Origin: Serinus canaria
Taxonomy: Eukaryota; Chordata; Aves; Passeriformes; Fringillidae
Assembly (NCBI RefSeq): GCF_022539315.1
Contig: NC_066316.1
Location: 34,473,245 to 34,537,244, forward strand
DNA: 64,000 bases
Direction of reading: 5' to 3'
Part shown: piece after piece, positions 50,801-63,841 of the stretch
Layout of the letters: each line of letters opens with the position of its first letter
Position numbering within the stretch: the stretch's first letter is position 1
Made by a program: the position numbers and the translations under genes
Notes under the pieces: generated by a model
Database searches by the model: none
What the model saw: the letters and a program-made list of their open reading frames with translations, nothing else
Told to the model about the DNA's origin: nothing

Positions 50801-53800
50801 CCCAACCATTAATAAAGAGAACAATCACTTTTCAGGGATGCATTCTGATAAAAGTTTGAACTGATAACCTACAACTCACTAAGAAAAACATAGTTGGCTG
50901 CAAGTGCTGCCTTTATGTTCAAAAAAGCAGCATTTCAAATAGCAACACAAAGAACAGAAAATATTGGTTGGTTTTCTGATAAGGTTTCTCTGTGGGACAC
51001 ATTCTCTTTATAGCCTTTCATCAAACACCAAAGCTGGAAGTGTTCTGGTACCCCTGACATCTCAGCAGCCTGAGCCAACAAAGAATCTCTACAGAGATAA
51101 AGGAAGAGTCTGGATCAATCAAGCTTTTGCAAACTATCTATTCTGAGACAGACAATTTTCTTAAGAAATTCAGAAATGTAGCTAGAAATACAACATTCCT
51201 AATAAACTGAACACAACCCAGACAGGAAAACTAACATTTTGATGAATTCCAGATAAGACTTCAAGCCTTGGAAACAAGCTTAGTAACTACTCTAAAAGGC
51301 AGCTCTAGAGATCATTTCAAATAAAGTTCTTCAGTTTACCAGTGACAGGGTTATTTCTAGATATAAATTACTACTGGCAGAAGTTTTTCATTTCAAGACA
51401 AAATTTACTTTCTGTGGGTCTGAAGGTTCAGGCTTACTTTTACTTTAAGAGCCTGCAAGAAGAACTTGCTGTTATTGAGTTCGTGAGAGTACACCCTAAA
51501 ATTATTAAGAATAACCTAAGTTACAATGTATAACTGAAAAATAATAGTTAAATAAGATACAATCCACAGTGTGCTTTATTATCAAAACAGGGATCATTCA
51601 CTTAAAAAGTTAGGATGTCTCAAAAAAATTTCTCACTTCCATCTCAGAAGTGCACAGGGAAGTTGAGCATCTCAGAAGCTGAGGCTTAGCAACATTCAAA
51701 CTGACTTTTCATTGCAACCACAGCATACTTGTTATAAAGTGCATGAGGAAGAGGAGAACAACCTTCAAAGAATATAATAATAACATGAAACCAAGATATG
51801 GATTTGGGTTTTTTTTCTTTCCATTAACTCTAGAAAGTGTCTATCATAAAGCAACAGCAGTAAACCCACAACTTTGTCACAAAGTTTTTCCATGTCAAAA
51901 ACTACAATGTATTTTTAAAATTATACTTCCCATGACTGTAAAAAGTTATTAGGGGGAAGTGGAGGTAAAATAGCAAGTTACTGAAGCACTTCTGTTGCAA
52001 CCAATGCTTTCTTTGAGGGAAGGCAGCTTCTTTACCTTCCTGGAAGGTTTATGCAATACTCAAACTGGGTACTAGTTAGATATGTTTTTCTTAAGACAGT
52101 CACTGAATATAGGAAGTCTAGATCTCAGAATTTTCTATTTCTTTTGTTAATGTAGATCAGTTGTAGCAGGAACCAACCAAGCCAAACCACCCCGCAACCC
52201 TCCTCATCTTTGTTAATACCAAAGCAGCATGGAAATAAAAATAGTTCCTTAAGAAAAATTAAACATTTGGCTTTCATCTCTGTATCAAATTCTTTTCCTT
52301 CATTATGTTTGCATGCTCTGCTTTGACACGCAGAGAAACTACATGCCAAGTTTATTTAATGAGAAAAGCAGAGCAGTTAAAACATTGGTTAGAACAGTGA
52401 AAGGATGTTAGGGTATGATCTGGTGTGGGAGAGACAGAGAAGAAAAGCCCTGACAGGGATGGGAGGGTCTTCTCATTCTTCAGGTGAAACGGAACAGATC
52501 CATGCTTCTCAGGAAACCATTTCAGGGAGGAATTTTTATCATTTTGTCAGAACTTCATGTGATGCTGTTACTCAGTCACCATAGAAACAAGGGCAGAATG
52601 TTTTATTGAATGAGATGGCTGAAGAGAAATTGGCATTTCTCAGGTCCAAATGCTTCCACTGAGATATTTAAATGGTTCTACAGTTGATTCTTCAATACGA
52701 TTTTTAATACATATGCATATAGATATACACAGAGATGGAGAGAGTTTTTTTTTTTGTTAGGTCCATACAAAGAACACAGAATAAGAAGCACTTTGAAATA
52801 GCAAGCTTCACATTTCATTTTTCTGAGCAGTTCTGAATAGGATATGGTTTATAAGGATGAACATTTTGCATGACTAAACAAAGCAATGCACTACAGTTGG
52901 TACATGTACTTTGAAGGCATGTGTTCAGCCTTGCATTTTTGTTTCACTGTAAAGTATTTTTGTGAAATCCAGGCTAAAACACAGTCATTCTTATTGCACA
53001 GTCTTACAGTCATCATTGAGATGACTATTCCAAACAATAGGCACACTGTACTGTTATACAGTGGCAGGAAGGAAATATTAAAAGGATTAGGGATAAACAA
53101 GAAAAATGATTACCCAGCTGAAGCAGTCAGACAGACAGGGATCGATACTGGAATGCAAAATACCCCAAAGGATTTTCAAGAATCAAAAGGGCAGTTATAG
53201 TAGATTAAAAAATGAGATTAACTTACACATACAATATGCCCAGTCCTGTATACGGATGAACTGCTACAAATAAAAAAGCAAACAAGAGCCTGACCTTTTA
53301 CCTAAAACTGAACTTTATTTAAAATCTGTTCTATTTTCTAAATGAGTCTTGCTACACTTCCCAGCATTCTGGTGCTCCACATTTTATGTACTACACAGTG
53401 GGGCAACCTGTTTTACCCACATTATAGCCTAGTCTTCTCATAATATAACAGCCTGGAACTAACATGGGTTAAAAAAGTCACACACAAAAAGACAGTCATA
53501 GATACCAGTTTTAAGAAACATCCATTCATTGATACACATCTTTGCAACACAGTATTCACCACAGATTTGCCAAAAATTTTCCATTTTGAGGACCAAGTAA
53601 CCAGAAAAAGGGTTATATCACTCAAGACAGCTACAGTCAAGCAAGACAAAAATCCCCTTTGGGTAGACAGCAAAGCTATTTTAATTTTGTAATTCCATTT
53701 TCTGAACTAGTTTCTTTTCCTGTACTGGAAATCTTAAAAAGAAAGATGGTAATTCAAAATGAACAGACCCCAAAAAACACCACACCAGAATCACAAACAA

Positions 53801-56800
53801 TCCTGACTCCAAACTGATGTCTTCCAAAGAAAGAGTTAACAGACTAAATGAAGATCTGTCAAACAGCCACATCTAAATGGAAATGCCAGTTCTATAAAAC
53901 CAATAGTGTTTGTGGCAGTAGTTGCATTTGGGTTCAGGCCTCCAAGATCACAGCATTCCTCTATTATGCTTAGAAAAAAATCATGTCTTGAAAACTCAGA
54001 AGTAATTTTGCTTTTCCTCCATTTCACTCAAAACCTGCTTTAAACAAATACGTATTAGCTTGACACCAACAAGTCAATCCAAATCAATAATGGATAACGT
54101 AACTGACAAAACTGTACACGAAGGACTGAGCCCAGCCCACTGCACAGAACACAGGAAGCCATGCCATGCCTGGGACAGGATCCATTTACAGTTGTGTTGC
54201 CTCTCTTGAAAAACAACATTCAAAAATGTATTCAATATTGTCACGCCTGGAATAGCATTGTACATTGTAATTTCTCTATATAAGAAAGCCTATTATGCTG
54301 GATGAATGGTACAGATTCTACTAGTGCTCAATCTTTATGTTGGCAAATCAACTGGAATTTTCAAAGAAAGAGTATGTAGACAGTAAGGAGATGGTCTCAC
54401 CTAGGGATTAGGACTTTGAAGAATGCCAAATCATTCTGGGAATAAACCAAAAATGGAAATACTAGATTTATAATCAGTATAAACTGCATATAATTTGATG
54501 CCTGACAAAAATGTACACCAGCAGTAGATATAGGTAAAGCAGAAAGTATTACTTATTGCAAGAGTATATTCAGCTGCAAAACCAAAGGTAATGTTGAATG
54601 AGTACCAAAGTAATGATAAAGCACAACTATTTGGAACAATTCTGCTTAATGCAGATAAAGAAAACAATATGAGCCTAGCTGATACCTGGAGAAATAATCA
54701 CAAATATTCACTGAAGGAGGAGCACTATAAGGCACAGTTTGATGTGACAAGGAGAAAGAGATTTGATTTGAAGACACTGTATACCCCCTAATAGACAAAC
54801 CTCTGGAGGCAGCTCAGGATGTAAGGAGCACCAAACAACTTATTCTACCACACAATCACACCCAGACTAAAGTATCAAGTTACTCTTTGCTCTTACTCGA
54901 AGTCTAAAAGCATAAGCAGAATAAGGACTTAGGAAGCACTTGCATTTGCACTAAATGCAGATTATAATGAAAACACATACATGAGTTTACAAATAGTAAG
55001 AATTCACATATGTATGAAGCTAGCAACTGAGACTGAACAGCAGGAAGGGCAATCAGTTTTCTAGAGCTGATTAACAAAAACAACAGACTTGTAAACATTA
55101 ACTTAGAAATGAGGGGTTTGATATTCAAAGAAATGCAATTTTTGTTGTTAGTAAAATTGGATCAACTCCTGTCTGCCCTTGGTGCTTTGCTTTGTTAATA
55201 CAAATAAATTTAAGGTATGTGATTTCTTTAGTTCTCTCTGATAATTGCTACTGCTAAAAAGCCCCACCAAAATCCACAACCCCCAGCCCACACACAGTAA
55301 AAGAAGGACCTAAATGCTTTAAGACACTTCTGGCAAGTTAACTCCAGTATGCAAACTAGTTTTCCCAGTTATTATGTTCAAAGAACCTCTGTCTCTTACC
55401 AGCTTAACCTCTGTACATTTATTAGAGGCTTAACCACGTGTTTCTAAAATTCTTTCACAAGAACACTCAAGATGCATGATGTTAGGAAAAACAGCCATGT
55501 TCAACATTTTGGTCTTCTCTTTACTAATCTAAGATACCACAGTTGTCAGAAACTATGAAGAGAAGCACATTTTCCTTCTTTTAGGCAAACAGAAAGTGAA
55601 CACTTTCAATGGAGAAGGCCAACACCGCAGTATTTCAAGACATTTTCACACTCCAACTGCTATGGTCCATCTCTCTTGACTTCTCTGGGTTAGCTTCTTC
55701 CTAAGCCCTTCAAAATAACCTCTCTAATTTAGAATTTAAACACATTTTGATTGTTCAAGATTTTCCATCCAATCAGAGATCTTCCAAAATTCTCACTTTT
55801 CCCTTTTATTTCTTTTTTAACATTTACATTTCTGTTGTCTCCCCAGAATGAGTTTTAATGCCAACTAACTGTTCCTTTGTAAGTCATCACTTACCAAACC
55901 TGCATCATTATTGAACAACATTTCCATGCATTACTTAGGACAAAAGAAAAAACTCTATCTATAATAAGAAATATGAGAGCAAAGCAAAAAGGGGCCATTA
56001 TAATTTTAGATTATAAATTTATTATAATCTATACTGACAGAGAGAATTCTGATATAGAAATTCTTGGTCCCTTGCAGTGAAAAGATTCTACAAAATTTTT
56101 ACAACATATTCAAAAAGAAGAGAAATTTTCAACCTGAAGGAATTTAAACAGGTCTGTCCTCCAGAAAAAGTAGATACTGGTTCTTACCAGATCTACTTTT
56201 CCTGAAAAATGACATTTAACAAAACTCTAGTTAGAGTGCCAATTTCACTGAACACAGAAATGGTGGATAGTCCACATAAAATATTATCTTTTCTCTAAAG
56301 GCAAAGTCTTCTAATAAACTGCCATATTTGACACTTAAAATGCAAAATGCAGAAGACTCCAATGTAAAAGAAGCTAAAGCACTCTGTTGTCGGGTTCTTA
56401 AACTGAAGGCAACTTCTCATATTCCATGTAAAAATATGGAATAAATAATTATAATAGAAACTGTGCTTTCTTGACTTCAGAGAACATTTGCACTAGGCAA
56501 AATAAAATTAAATAAAGCATCTAAAAATCACGCAAGCAATTCTGCTGAATTCCAAGCTCCTGCTTGCAATACATGTTTTCAGTGCTAGTTTGAACGTGTT
56601 TCTGCATTTTTACAACTGTCATTCACACAAATAAAAAAGGAAAAACAAATTATCTATTGGGAAAAAACAAAACAAGACAAAAGAAGCACAAGAAATTTTA
56701 ATTTTATTCTAAGGTACAGACAGCTTAAGCTTGAGAAGACAGCTATCCAACTGCTTGACCAAAGGTTTTTGAGAGCTGACTGGAAAAATAAACAGACACC

Positions 56801-57576
56801 TGGAAATTTGAGAATCACCTTACTCGTCCTGCTTTCAAACTACGCAGTGTCCTAACCAGAAATACCTACAGATCTCAGGGCTGGCGGGGGGTGGCACACA
56901 TACAGCACACGTGTACATGGATTCATAACCAGCCCTCACATGCAGTAAGACCACAAGGAATCACAGTGTGAGAAGCTTGTTCTGCTCTGCAGTACTGCTG
57001 CACAAAATGTAAGAAGCCAGATTACTTTTAAGAAAAAGTGAGAGTCATGCGATACCCACAGTCTTGATTGCTCAGACTGTCACTGCACAGGACTATGCAG
57101 ACACATAAGTAAAATATTTGACAATACCAATTAAATACAGTTTCAAGTCCACCATTAAATGCTACTAGGTATCACCACCCTCTTATTCTACCTTAAAGCA
57201 GCAATATCCCGCTGAGGGAATTAAATGTCAAAACTACAAAAAAGCAGAAAGTCAGCGTTTACACAGTACTGAGCTTCTGCTAACACTAGTACAAGTATTT
57301 TGCTGACTTCAGTAGCCATTAAACTTGGACCCCTCTGTTTCAAACTGGATGAAAGCCAACACCTTCTACTACAAACAAAAGACAGCAAGTCTGGAAAAAG
57401 ACCAACAATCCTATGCCAAATATATAAAAATAATCTCTCGGTTTCAGAATGCTGTTGGCTGCAATGTTCTTTAATTAGATTCAGTTTCTGATCTCATTTG
57501 AAGCATACAGTTGTGTATTAACCACCTGGAAAGTTTGTTTCCAAGAGCAGCTTAAAGAGGAATGATCTCGAGTGTA

Positions 57577-57595
57577 TTTTTTTTTTTTTTTTTTT
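57577..57595. repeat. Homopolymer run, 19 T
   Basis: Uninterrupted run of 19 T in intron 2, with no recognisable element attached. Confidence 0.95.
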
Positions 57596-60219
57596 AATCA
57601 TGACTACCAAAAATATCACAAATCATCCTGGCTCAGACATTTTTTCTGATTCTTTGCCCTCCACTTTTGTTACTCTTTCTTCTTCATTGACCTTTCCTCT
57701 TAAGTTATCCACTTATTGTTTATGTCCTCTTTAAAAAAAAAGCAAGCCTCAAATGCTACTTATTTCACATCTTTTCCAGCCTGTCCTTCCTATTGTACAT
57801 CTCCATCAGTACAATACACAGCAACGCACTTGTTTTGTGTAAAAATCTACCTTAATACAAAATATTATTTCTCTTAAACACTAAGGAAAAGCACACTTGT
57901 GGCATTTTGCACAGCAACTTCCATGACACAACTGATAAAAGAACAAACTAAGAAATTCAGATGTAGGAGCTTTAGATTAGTATAATCTCTTAGAGCAGTT
58001 TGGCTAAGCCTTGAATGCAGATTAAAATTACAAACACTAAAATGCAGGTTACGTACCATTGTGGAACATTATGCAACATGAAAAAAGCTACTGCCAGGAA
58101 ACTGCAGATACAGTCGCACTTCCCAAGTGAAGCAAATTAATATTATTTCCAGCAAGATTCCTATGATGGCACCCTTTGCACAAGTCTGGGATTCAGTCAC
58201 TCCAAAGCCATTCCATTTTTAGATCAATCTCAGTACAGTGCATGGCACAGGAGACATCATTGTACATTTTAGTCTGTTCGCAGCACACATTACAGAGTAT
58301 GTGGTTTTGTGATCAGAAACAAGGCGTTAATAAATTGGCTTATAAATAAAGTCAAGTATGAAGATTGCACATTATCCACAAAAGTTTTTAGCATCTTTAA
58401 AACAGTCAAGAGACACCAATGTTGAAGTTGGTGAAGACAGACTCCTTGTCAAGCCTGGAAAAACTCTGTGGGAAGACAGCAAATGGAATTTTAAACAGTA
58501 TCTACTGAGTGCCCCAAGGAAGAGAGGGGCTCTGTACACTCTCATGCTACAATGACAGTGGATTCTGCCTCACAAACACAGCCTGGTAAGCAATGTGAGC
58601 AGCAACACCAGAATTTTAGTTAAGAGGTATTGTGAACAAAATGCAAGTTCGGTGTGCTTGAAAAGAATGAAACTAGAAGAAAGGAGTTGAGGTTACTAGC
58701 AAACACTAAGAATTTTTTTCCTCAAAAGATGCAATGATCCTTACAACCATGATACTGCACTGATCCTATAAACTCACACAGTACAGTCAAGAAATTCCAA
58801 GGCTGACAATTTATTCCTTCATATTCCTTCAAAGGCCAAGCATTGCAGAAGTGAGCAGAGCCTGAGCAGTGCTTACCAGGAAAGCCTTCAACAAGATAAT
58901 AGCAGAAAGCAAAAGCCACCAACAAGCCTTATCAAACACCACATCCACTGATGCTTACACATCTCAAAGAAGAGACTTCACTGTTTTCCCCTACTTGGCT
59001 GGAAGAAGAAAGCAGAGAGACTAAAATCTAATATTACAAGATGAATTATCTCACATGTCACTTAAGATATCTCCTCCACAGTACACTTCAGTGAACAGCA
59101 CAAGTCCTCACAAGTAAAGCAGCAGCAACAGAAGTAAATGAGAAAAAAAATGAAAAAATCAGAACTTTAGTTAAAGCACTTGTAGGTGCTAATGGCTAAA
59201 AAAAGCAATATTAATGAGGTGAGCTTTAAAGGAGACTTTTCATTAGCACAACTCATAATTAACCTTTTTTCAACAAAAATAATAAAACATGCCACTAAAT
59301 ATTACTGCTGCCAATCAAACAATTCTGCTCTAATCTTTCATCCAATCTATGCAATGAATGCACTTTCTCAACACAGAGTACTTGCTTTCATGGAATCTGG
59401 ATCAAGAATTACTAACATTTATATGAAGTCTCTGTGATATAACCAGCCAGGAAAGACAAGATTAAGTAATACTGATACATCAATAATAGCATAGGATGCA
59501 AAAATTCAATTCTGTCAACCTGCATGCCTTGCGAAACATGCTTTCAGAATCTCACCAGCATAAAAAGAAAGAAAAATTGAAATACACTAGAAGAAAGTTA
59601 GAAATTTTATTGCAAATTTCCTAGTACGTGCACACCGTCCCCATGCACTATGATGTATGAATGCTTAAAAGGAAACAAAGTTAAGTTGAATAAATCTCTT
59701 GCACTTAACCTCACACTACTAACGTCCTATAAAGCAGGATTTTAATTATCACCTTTAATAAACTGGTCTTCTCCCATTTCACAAAATTTTCTTGAATTAT
59801 GCTGTACATTAAGATATTTTAAAATATATTTAAGCACCAACTATTTCAGAAAAAAAAATTTAAAAATAAAAATTAAGCTGAGTAAATGTCAAACTCAGCT
59901 ACAACTTCTATTATGCCACAAAAAGAAGCAACAGTTAGATCACATAAGAGTAGACAGTACAAGCTTAAATAACCTGTAAATGCACCATTTAGGAAATGTA
60001 GAAAAACTGTCTTATGAAATGAATTATTTATGCAGCAAGATTTGAGAACAAATATTCAGTTAGCAGAAATTGCCTTACCTGCTTGACTTAGAAAGGACTA
60101 ATATGTACTTGTGTGGATTCATTCTGTCTCTTGTTCTGTGCATTACAATGTGGTAACTAAGAGCACAGATCTAAAAACAAACAAAACCTACCCCACAAAG
60201 CCACTCCCTACAACCCAAC

Positions 60220-60220
<1 letters not shown>

Positions 60221-60254
<34 letters not shown>
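60221..60254. repeat. Homopolymer run, 34 A
   Basis: Longest homopolymer of the window, preceded by an A/C-rich stretch (about 60170-60220). No retroposon body or target-site duplication was recognised, so it need not be a retrotransposition tail. Confidence 0.95.
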
Positions 60255-60257
<3 letters not shown>

Positions 60258-61839
60258 GCCAAAACCAAATTTTAGAAAATGCATCATAAAAAGAGAAGAA
60301 AATCAACAAAAAAATGACCAAAGGCATAGAGATGCTTATATAGCCATGAAGTATCGGATCCAAGAGACACATCACATAAATAGAAAGGATACTCCAATGG
60401 ACAGAAAGTTCAGAAGAATTAGGACCAAATTTCAGGACCACATTAAAGTGGATTGAATTTCTATCTGTGGTTTCAGTAAATTCAGACAACCTATTTTGAT
60501 TGTTTCACTCCTCAATTTACCATCCTTTTTAGCAACACAGTTTCTTCACAAGCACAAGGAAACTTGTTCTATATATGGTATCATGCTTTGTGTAACACAT
60601 GATCATTCTTTCAGTCAAGATTCTAAGGTGTTACAAAAAAACCTACTGCACTCAAACCAAACAAAATCTCAACTTGTTAGTGTGTATCTGAAAACACTTT
60701 ACAGCTGCTAAAAATTCTGAGTATTCACGAAAAAAATGGACAAGTTTTTTTTCCATAGAAAAATTGCATTGAAGTAATCATCCTTGACTAGATGCAGTTG
60801 AAGAGAAGGCCATACAGATGCATATTCACTATTCAGTCACTGGCAAGTTGTTGTGAATTGATGTTTTACAAAGAAACTTCAGTTCATTCAGTTCTCAGTA
60901 GGCAGAATTCAGTTTAAACCAAATCATGATGTATCCATTTTTCTTCTTTAAAGAAACCATTACACCCTAGGCAATAGATCCATATGCAGTTAGAGAATTT
61001 GCTAGAATCATGCTATTTTGATTAGAGCAAAACAAGAATGGAAGAAAACACATTTTGGTTAATCATTCCCAAACATATTTTTTGAAATGGAGCTGCTTTT
61101 AAGAAAAGGTAGAAGAAGAGCCAACCACTATCCCAGCAGGGTGAGCTCTATGGAGTAAATTTGTAAGCTATCTCAAACTCATCCTAGGAATAAAGATATA
61201 CGAGATGTAGACAGCAGCTAAAACCAAGCAGGTTATGTTATATATTAATGCCTCATAGGTATCACCTTGTGATATGTTTATGTCTCACAGAAATTATCTG
61301 TTCCAACTGACATCATATACAGAAAAACAAACCCTTTCAGGTAATAAGTAGTCCAGAACTGCTCCCAAGAACAGTGCCACTAAGTCAAATTTCTAAGCAT
61401 ATTCCTCACAGCAAATACTTTCAGAACTTTCAAGGCAAGTCTGAGACTTTCTACCACTTTTGGTGAGGATCTATCATTTTCAAGTCCGCCAGCTGCAGAG
61501 TAATTCCAGTCCAGCTGGACATCATAAGTCCTCCCCACTACTCTGAGCAAAGCCTATGCTAGTCAACTGCTCAGATCCAGGTGAGCTCAGACAACCGTGA
61601 GGATGGCAATTCCACTTCCTCTTGGGGCGGATCACAGTATGAGAAGTTCCCACCATGTATTCGGCATGTTTTTGTTGCAGATGACATCTGATGCTTCTCA
61701 TCCTTCCACTGTGCACCTTGGTGCAGCACCTACCTACATCCTCTCTGCGGCCAAATACGAGGCCACTGAAGACAGCATCCAAGTCCCTTCTTCCTCTTCC
61801 TTTTCTTTAGACACAACTAAACGTCTCCCGGCTCTAGAC

Positions 61840-62220
61840 GGTGTTCCCCTGCTCCTGCCGAGGCACGGCTGTGGCAGGAGGGATGCCGAGGCTGCGCAGC
61901 AGCGCGGCGGGGAAGGTGCGCGGGCTGGAAGCGCTGCTCCGCAGCCCGGGCTGCAGTTGGCGGCCGCCGCCGCCAGGGCACACTGCCGGCTCGCCATCCG
62001 CCCCGCACGGCCGGGGCACACTGCCGGCTCGCCATCCGCCCCGCACGGCCGGGGCACACTGCCGGCTCGCCATCCGCCCCGCACGGCCGGGGCACACTGC
62101 CGGCTCGCCATCCGCCCCTCAACGCCAGGGCACACTGCTGGCTCGCCGTCCGCACCCGCACCACCAGCCCCTGGCGCCACACACCGCCGCTCCTGCCCGC
62201 CACAGGCACGCTTCTCTCCC
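61840..62220. other. Intronic CpG-rich island
   Basis: About 380 bp with very high GC and dense CpG, abruptly different from the AT-rich intron on both sides. It includes a 38-bp minisatellite. It lies in the part of the CRIM1 intron nearest the 5' end that is visible here. It could be a promoter of an alternative or antisense transcript, or simply the GC-rich repeat itself. Several long open frames on both strands (up to 219 codons at 61597-62256 +, 148 codons at 61734-62180 -) follow from the lack of AT-rich stops. They pass through the repeat in shifting frames, so I do not call them genes. Confidence 0.6.
61979..62168. repeat. 38-bp minisatellite, five copies
   Basis: Units begin CACACTGCCGGCTCGCC at 61979, 62017, 62055, 62093 and 62131. 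The first three copies are identical over 38 bp, the fourth diverges in its last third, and the fifth is more diverged. The period is not a multiple of three, so any frame rotates through three different peptides, which argues against protein coding. Confidence 0.93.
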
Positions 62221-63680
62221 GATCAGCTTCTCACGAGGACAAAACAACCTTTATAACTACTAACATATTACCCCCAGTGGGGCATTTTAGTATAGTAAAA
62301 TAGTATACTACTTAGCATAGTAAAGCGCTTTAAGGTAGGTTTTCCATCCCATCACTGGCAAAAGCCAAACTTCAAAATCTTTAATAATTTTACTTTGGAG
62401 CTAGAAGTTTATGGCCAAAAAATGTGATAAAAGTTCAAAGACATGTATTTTTAACCTTGCCTTCAGTTTTTATCCCCCGTCTATCTCAGTTATGTCTCCT
62501 GAAGCTGTTCAAGCATTCAGAAGTAGCACAGGCTTATGCACTTCAAAAGCACTGCAAAAAATAGAAATTAATATTGTCCACAAAGTTCTACTGCAGTGGG
62601 GAGATTAGGCACTCCTCATCTATGAAACTGTGACCAGAATTCAACTTTACCTGTATAGACAAATCCTGAATAAAGAAGAGGAAATTTTCAGACAACTTCA
62701 CTGCATTTACTGCTCTGTTTGTAGAGAAGTATTTTTTGTTTTTATTAGGAACTTCAGCTTGTTTGGGCTATGAAGGAAACAATTGTGTCTAGTATTTTGT
62801 TATCCACCCTTTACAGTTTTGGTATGCAATATAATCTCCACAGAGTCAGATCAGATACTCTTTTCTGCCCTTGATCTAAATACTAACTCTGAACTTAGCT
62901 TAATTCATTAGTTGAGAGAGCCATATAGACACTAATGTGCCAATAAGCTTCCCCCCAGAGTTACCACATGTTCTTCAATAATTTACTGACTTGATTTGAC
63001 ATAAGGGGATAGTGCCAGAAGCATTAGAGCAAGATATGACAACCTTCCCTCTCATCTCAGCATTGCTATTTCTAGTACTCGAGGATGGTGTGCAGGGTGT
63101 GTGCTGGACTGAGTAACAGCTGAGGAGAAACAATAGCACCCTCTCCTCAACTCCAAGACTAATTTGTCCCTAAATATGTAATATATATGCAAGCTATCCT
63201 AGAAGCTCATTTGTTTCCAAGCAAAAAGCCCAACACCCTGGAGGGTGGCACAGTCTAGGAGTTACCATGTCCTTTATCTTCAATCACTGCAGCCCCTCTT
63301 CAGATGCCCACTCCTGTCCACACGGGTCTGAAAAGACCACAGCCATGTTTACACAGGTCAAGTAGTAGGCCAGCCCCTACATACCAAATTTCCATATAAC
63401 AGGCTACATTCTTCCATCTAAATACTCCCAACCTTTACTAACAACCACAGTTCAGCTGTCACAAACTTTTGATTGCACTGAGGTTTACCACACATGTTGT
63501 GGTAAATCAAAATGACCACACAGAATAACTAGACAAATACATATTATTTAAACCTACACTCTGTTTAATGACACAAATGACTATCCTGCAGTAACATTTT
63601 CTCTTCTTCTAAGAACTCAACATTAAGAGTGTGAGACTTTCAAAACCAAATAACTTTCATTTCCACTACAAAGCCTTTAC

Positions 63681-63841
63681 CTCCAAAAAAGACTTGGTAG
63701 TGACAAACACTGGAATAAAACAGATACACTTGCATTTGTGCCCATAGCCACAGCTCTGTGTTTGCCCTGTAATACCAGTCATACAGATGCTCCAATTGTG
63801 GATGCAGCTATTATTACAAAACACAGCACTGCAGTAATCAT
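63681..63841 (-). other. Candidate cryptic exon with cysteine-rich frame
   Basis: On the minus strand a good acceptor (CTTTATTTTCAG) precedes 161 bp that end at a good donor (GAG|GTAAAG). One frame is open across the whole segment and encodes 53 residues with eight cysteines, including YCSAVFCNNSC and CGYGHKCKCIC. The frame stays open from 63893 to 63669, giving ten cysteines in about 75 codons. I recognise no family, and it is not the missing CRIM1 exon 2. In that frame the exon would be phase 1 in and phase 0 out, so inserting it before the exon at 47021-47263 would shift the CRIM1 frame. It may be a chance frame or a non-coding or poison exon. Confidence 0.25.

Noticed and set aside
61734..62180. 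148-codon minus-strand open frame in the CpG island
   Set aside because: Same repeat and composition effect; the peptide is low-complexity and changes meaning from repeat unit to repeat unit.
61597..62256. 219-codon + strand open frame
   Set aside because: It runs through the 38-bp minisatellite, whose period is not a multiple of three, and overlaps open frames in other phases and on the other strand. It has no domain signature; base composition explains it.
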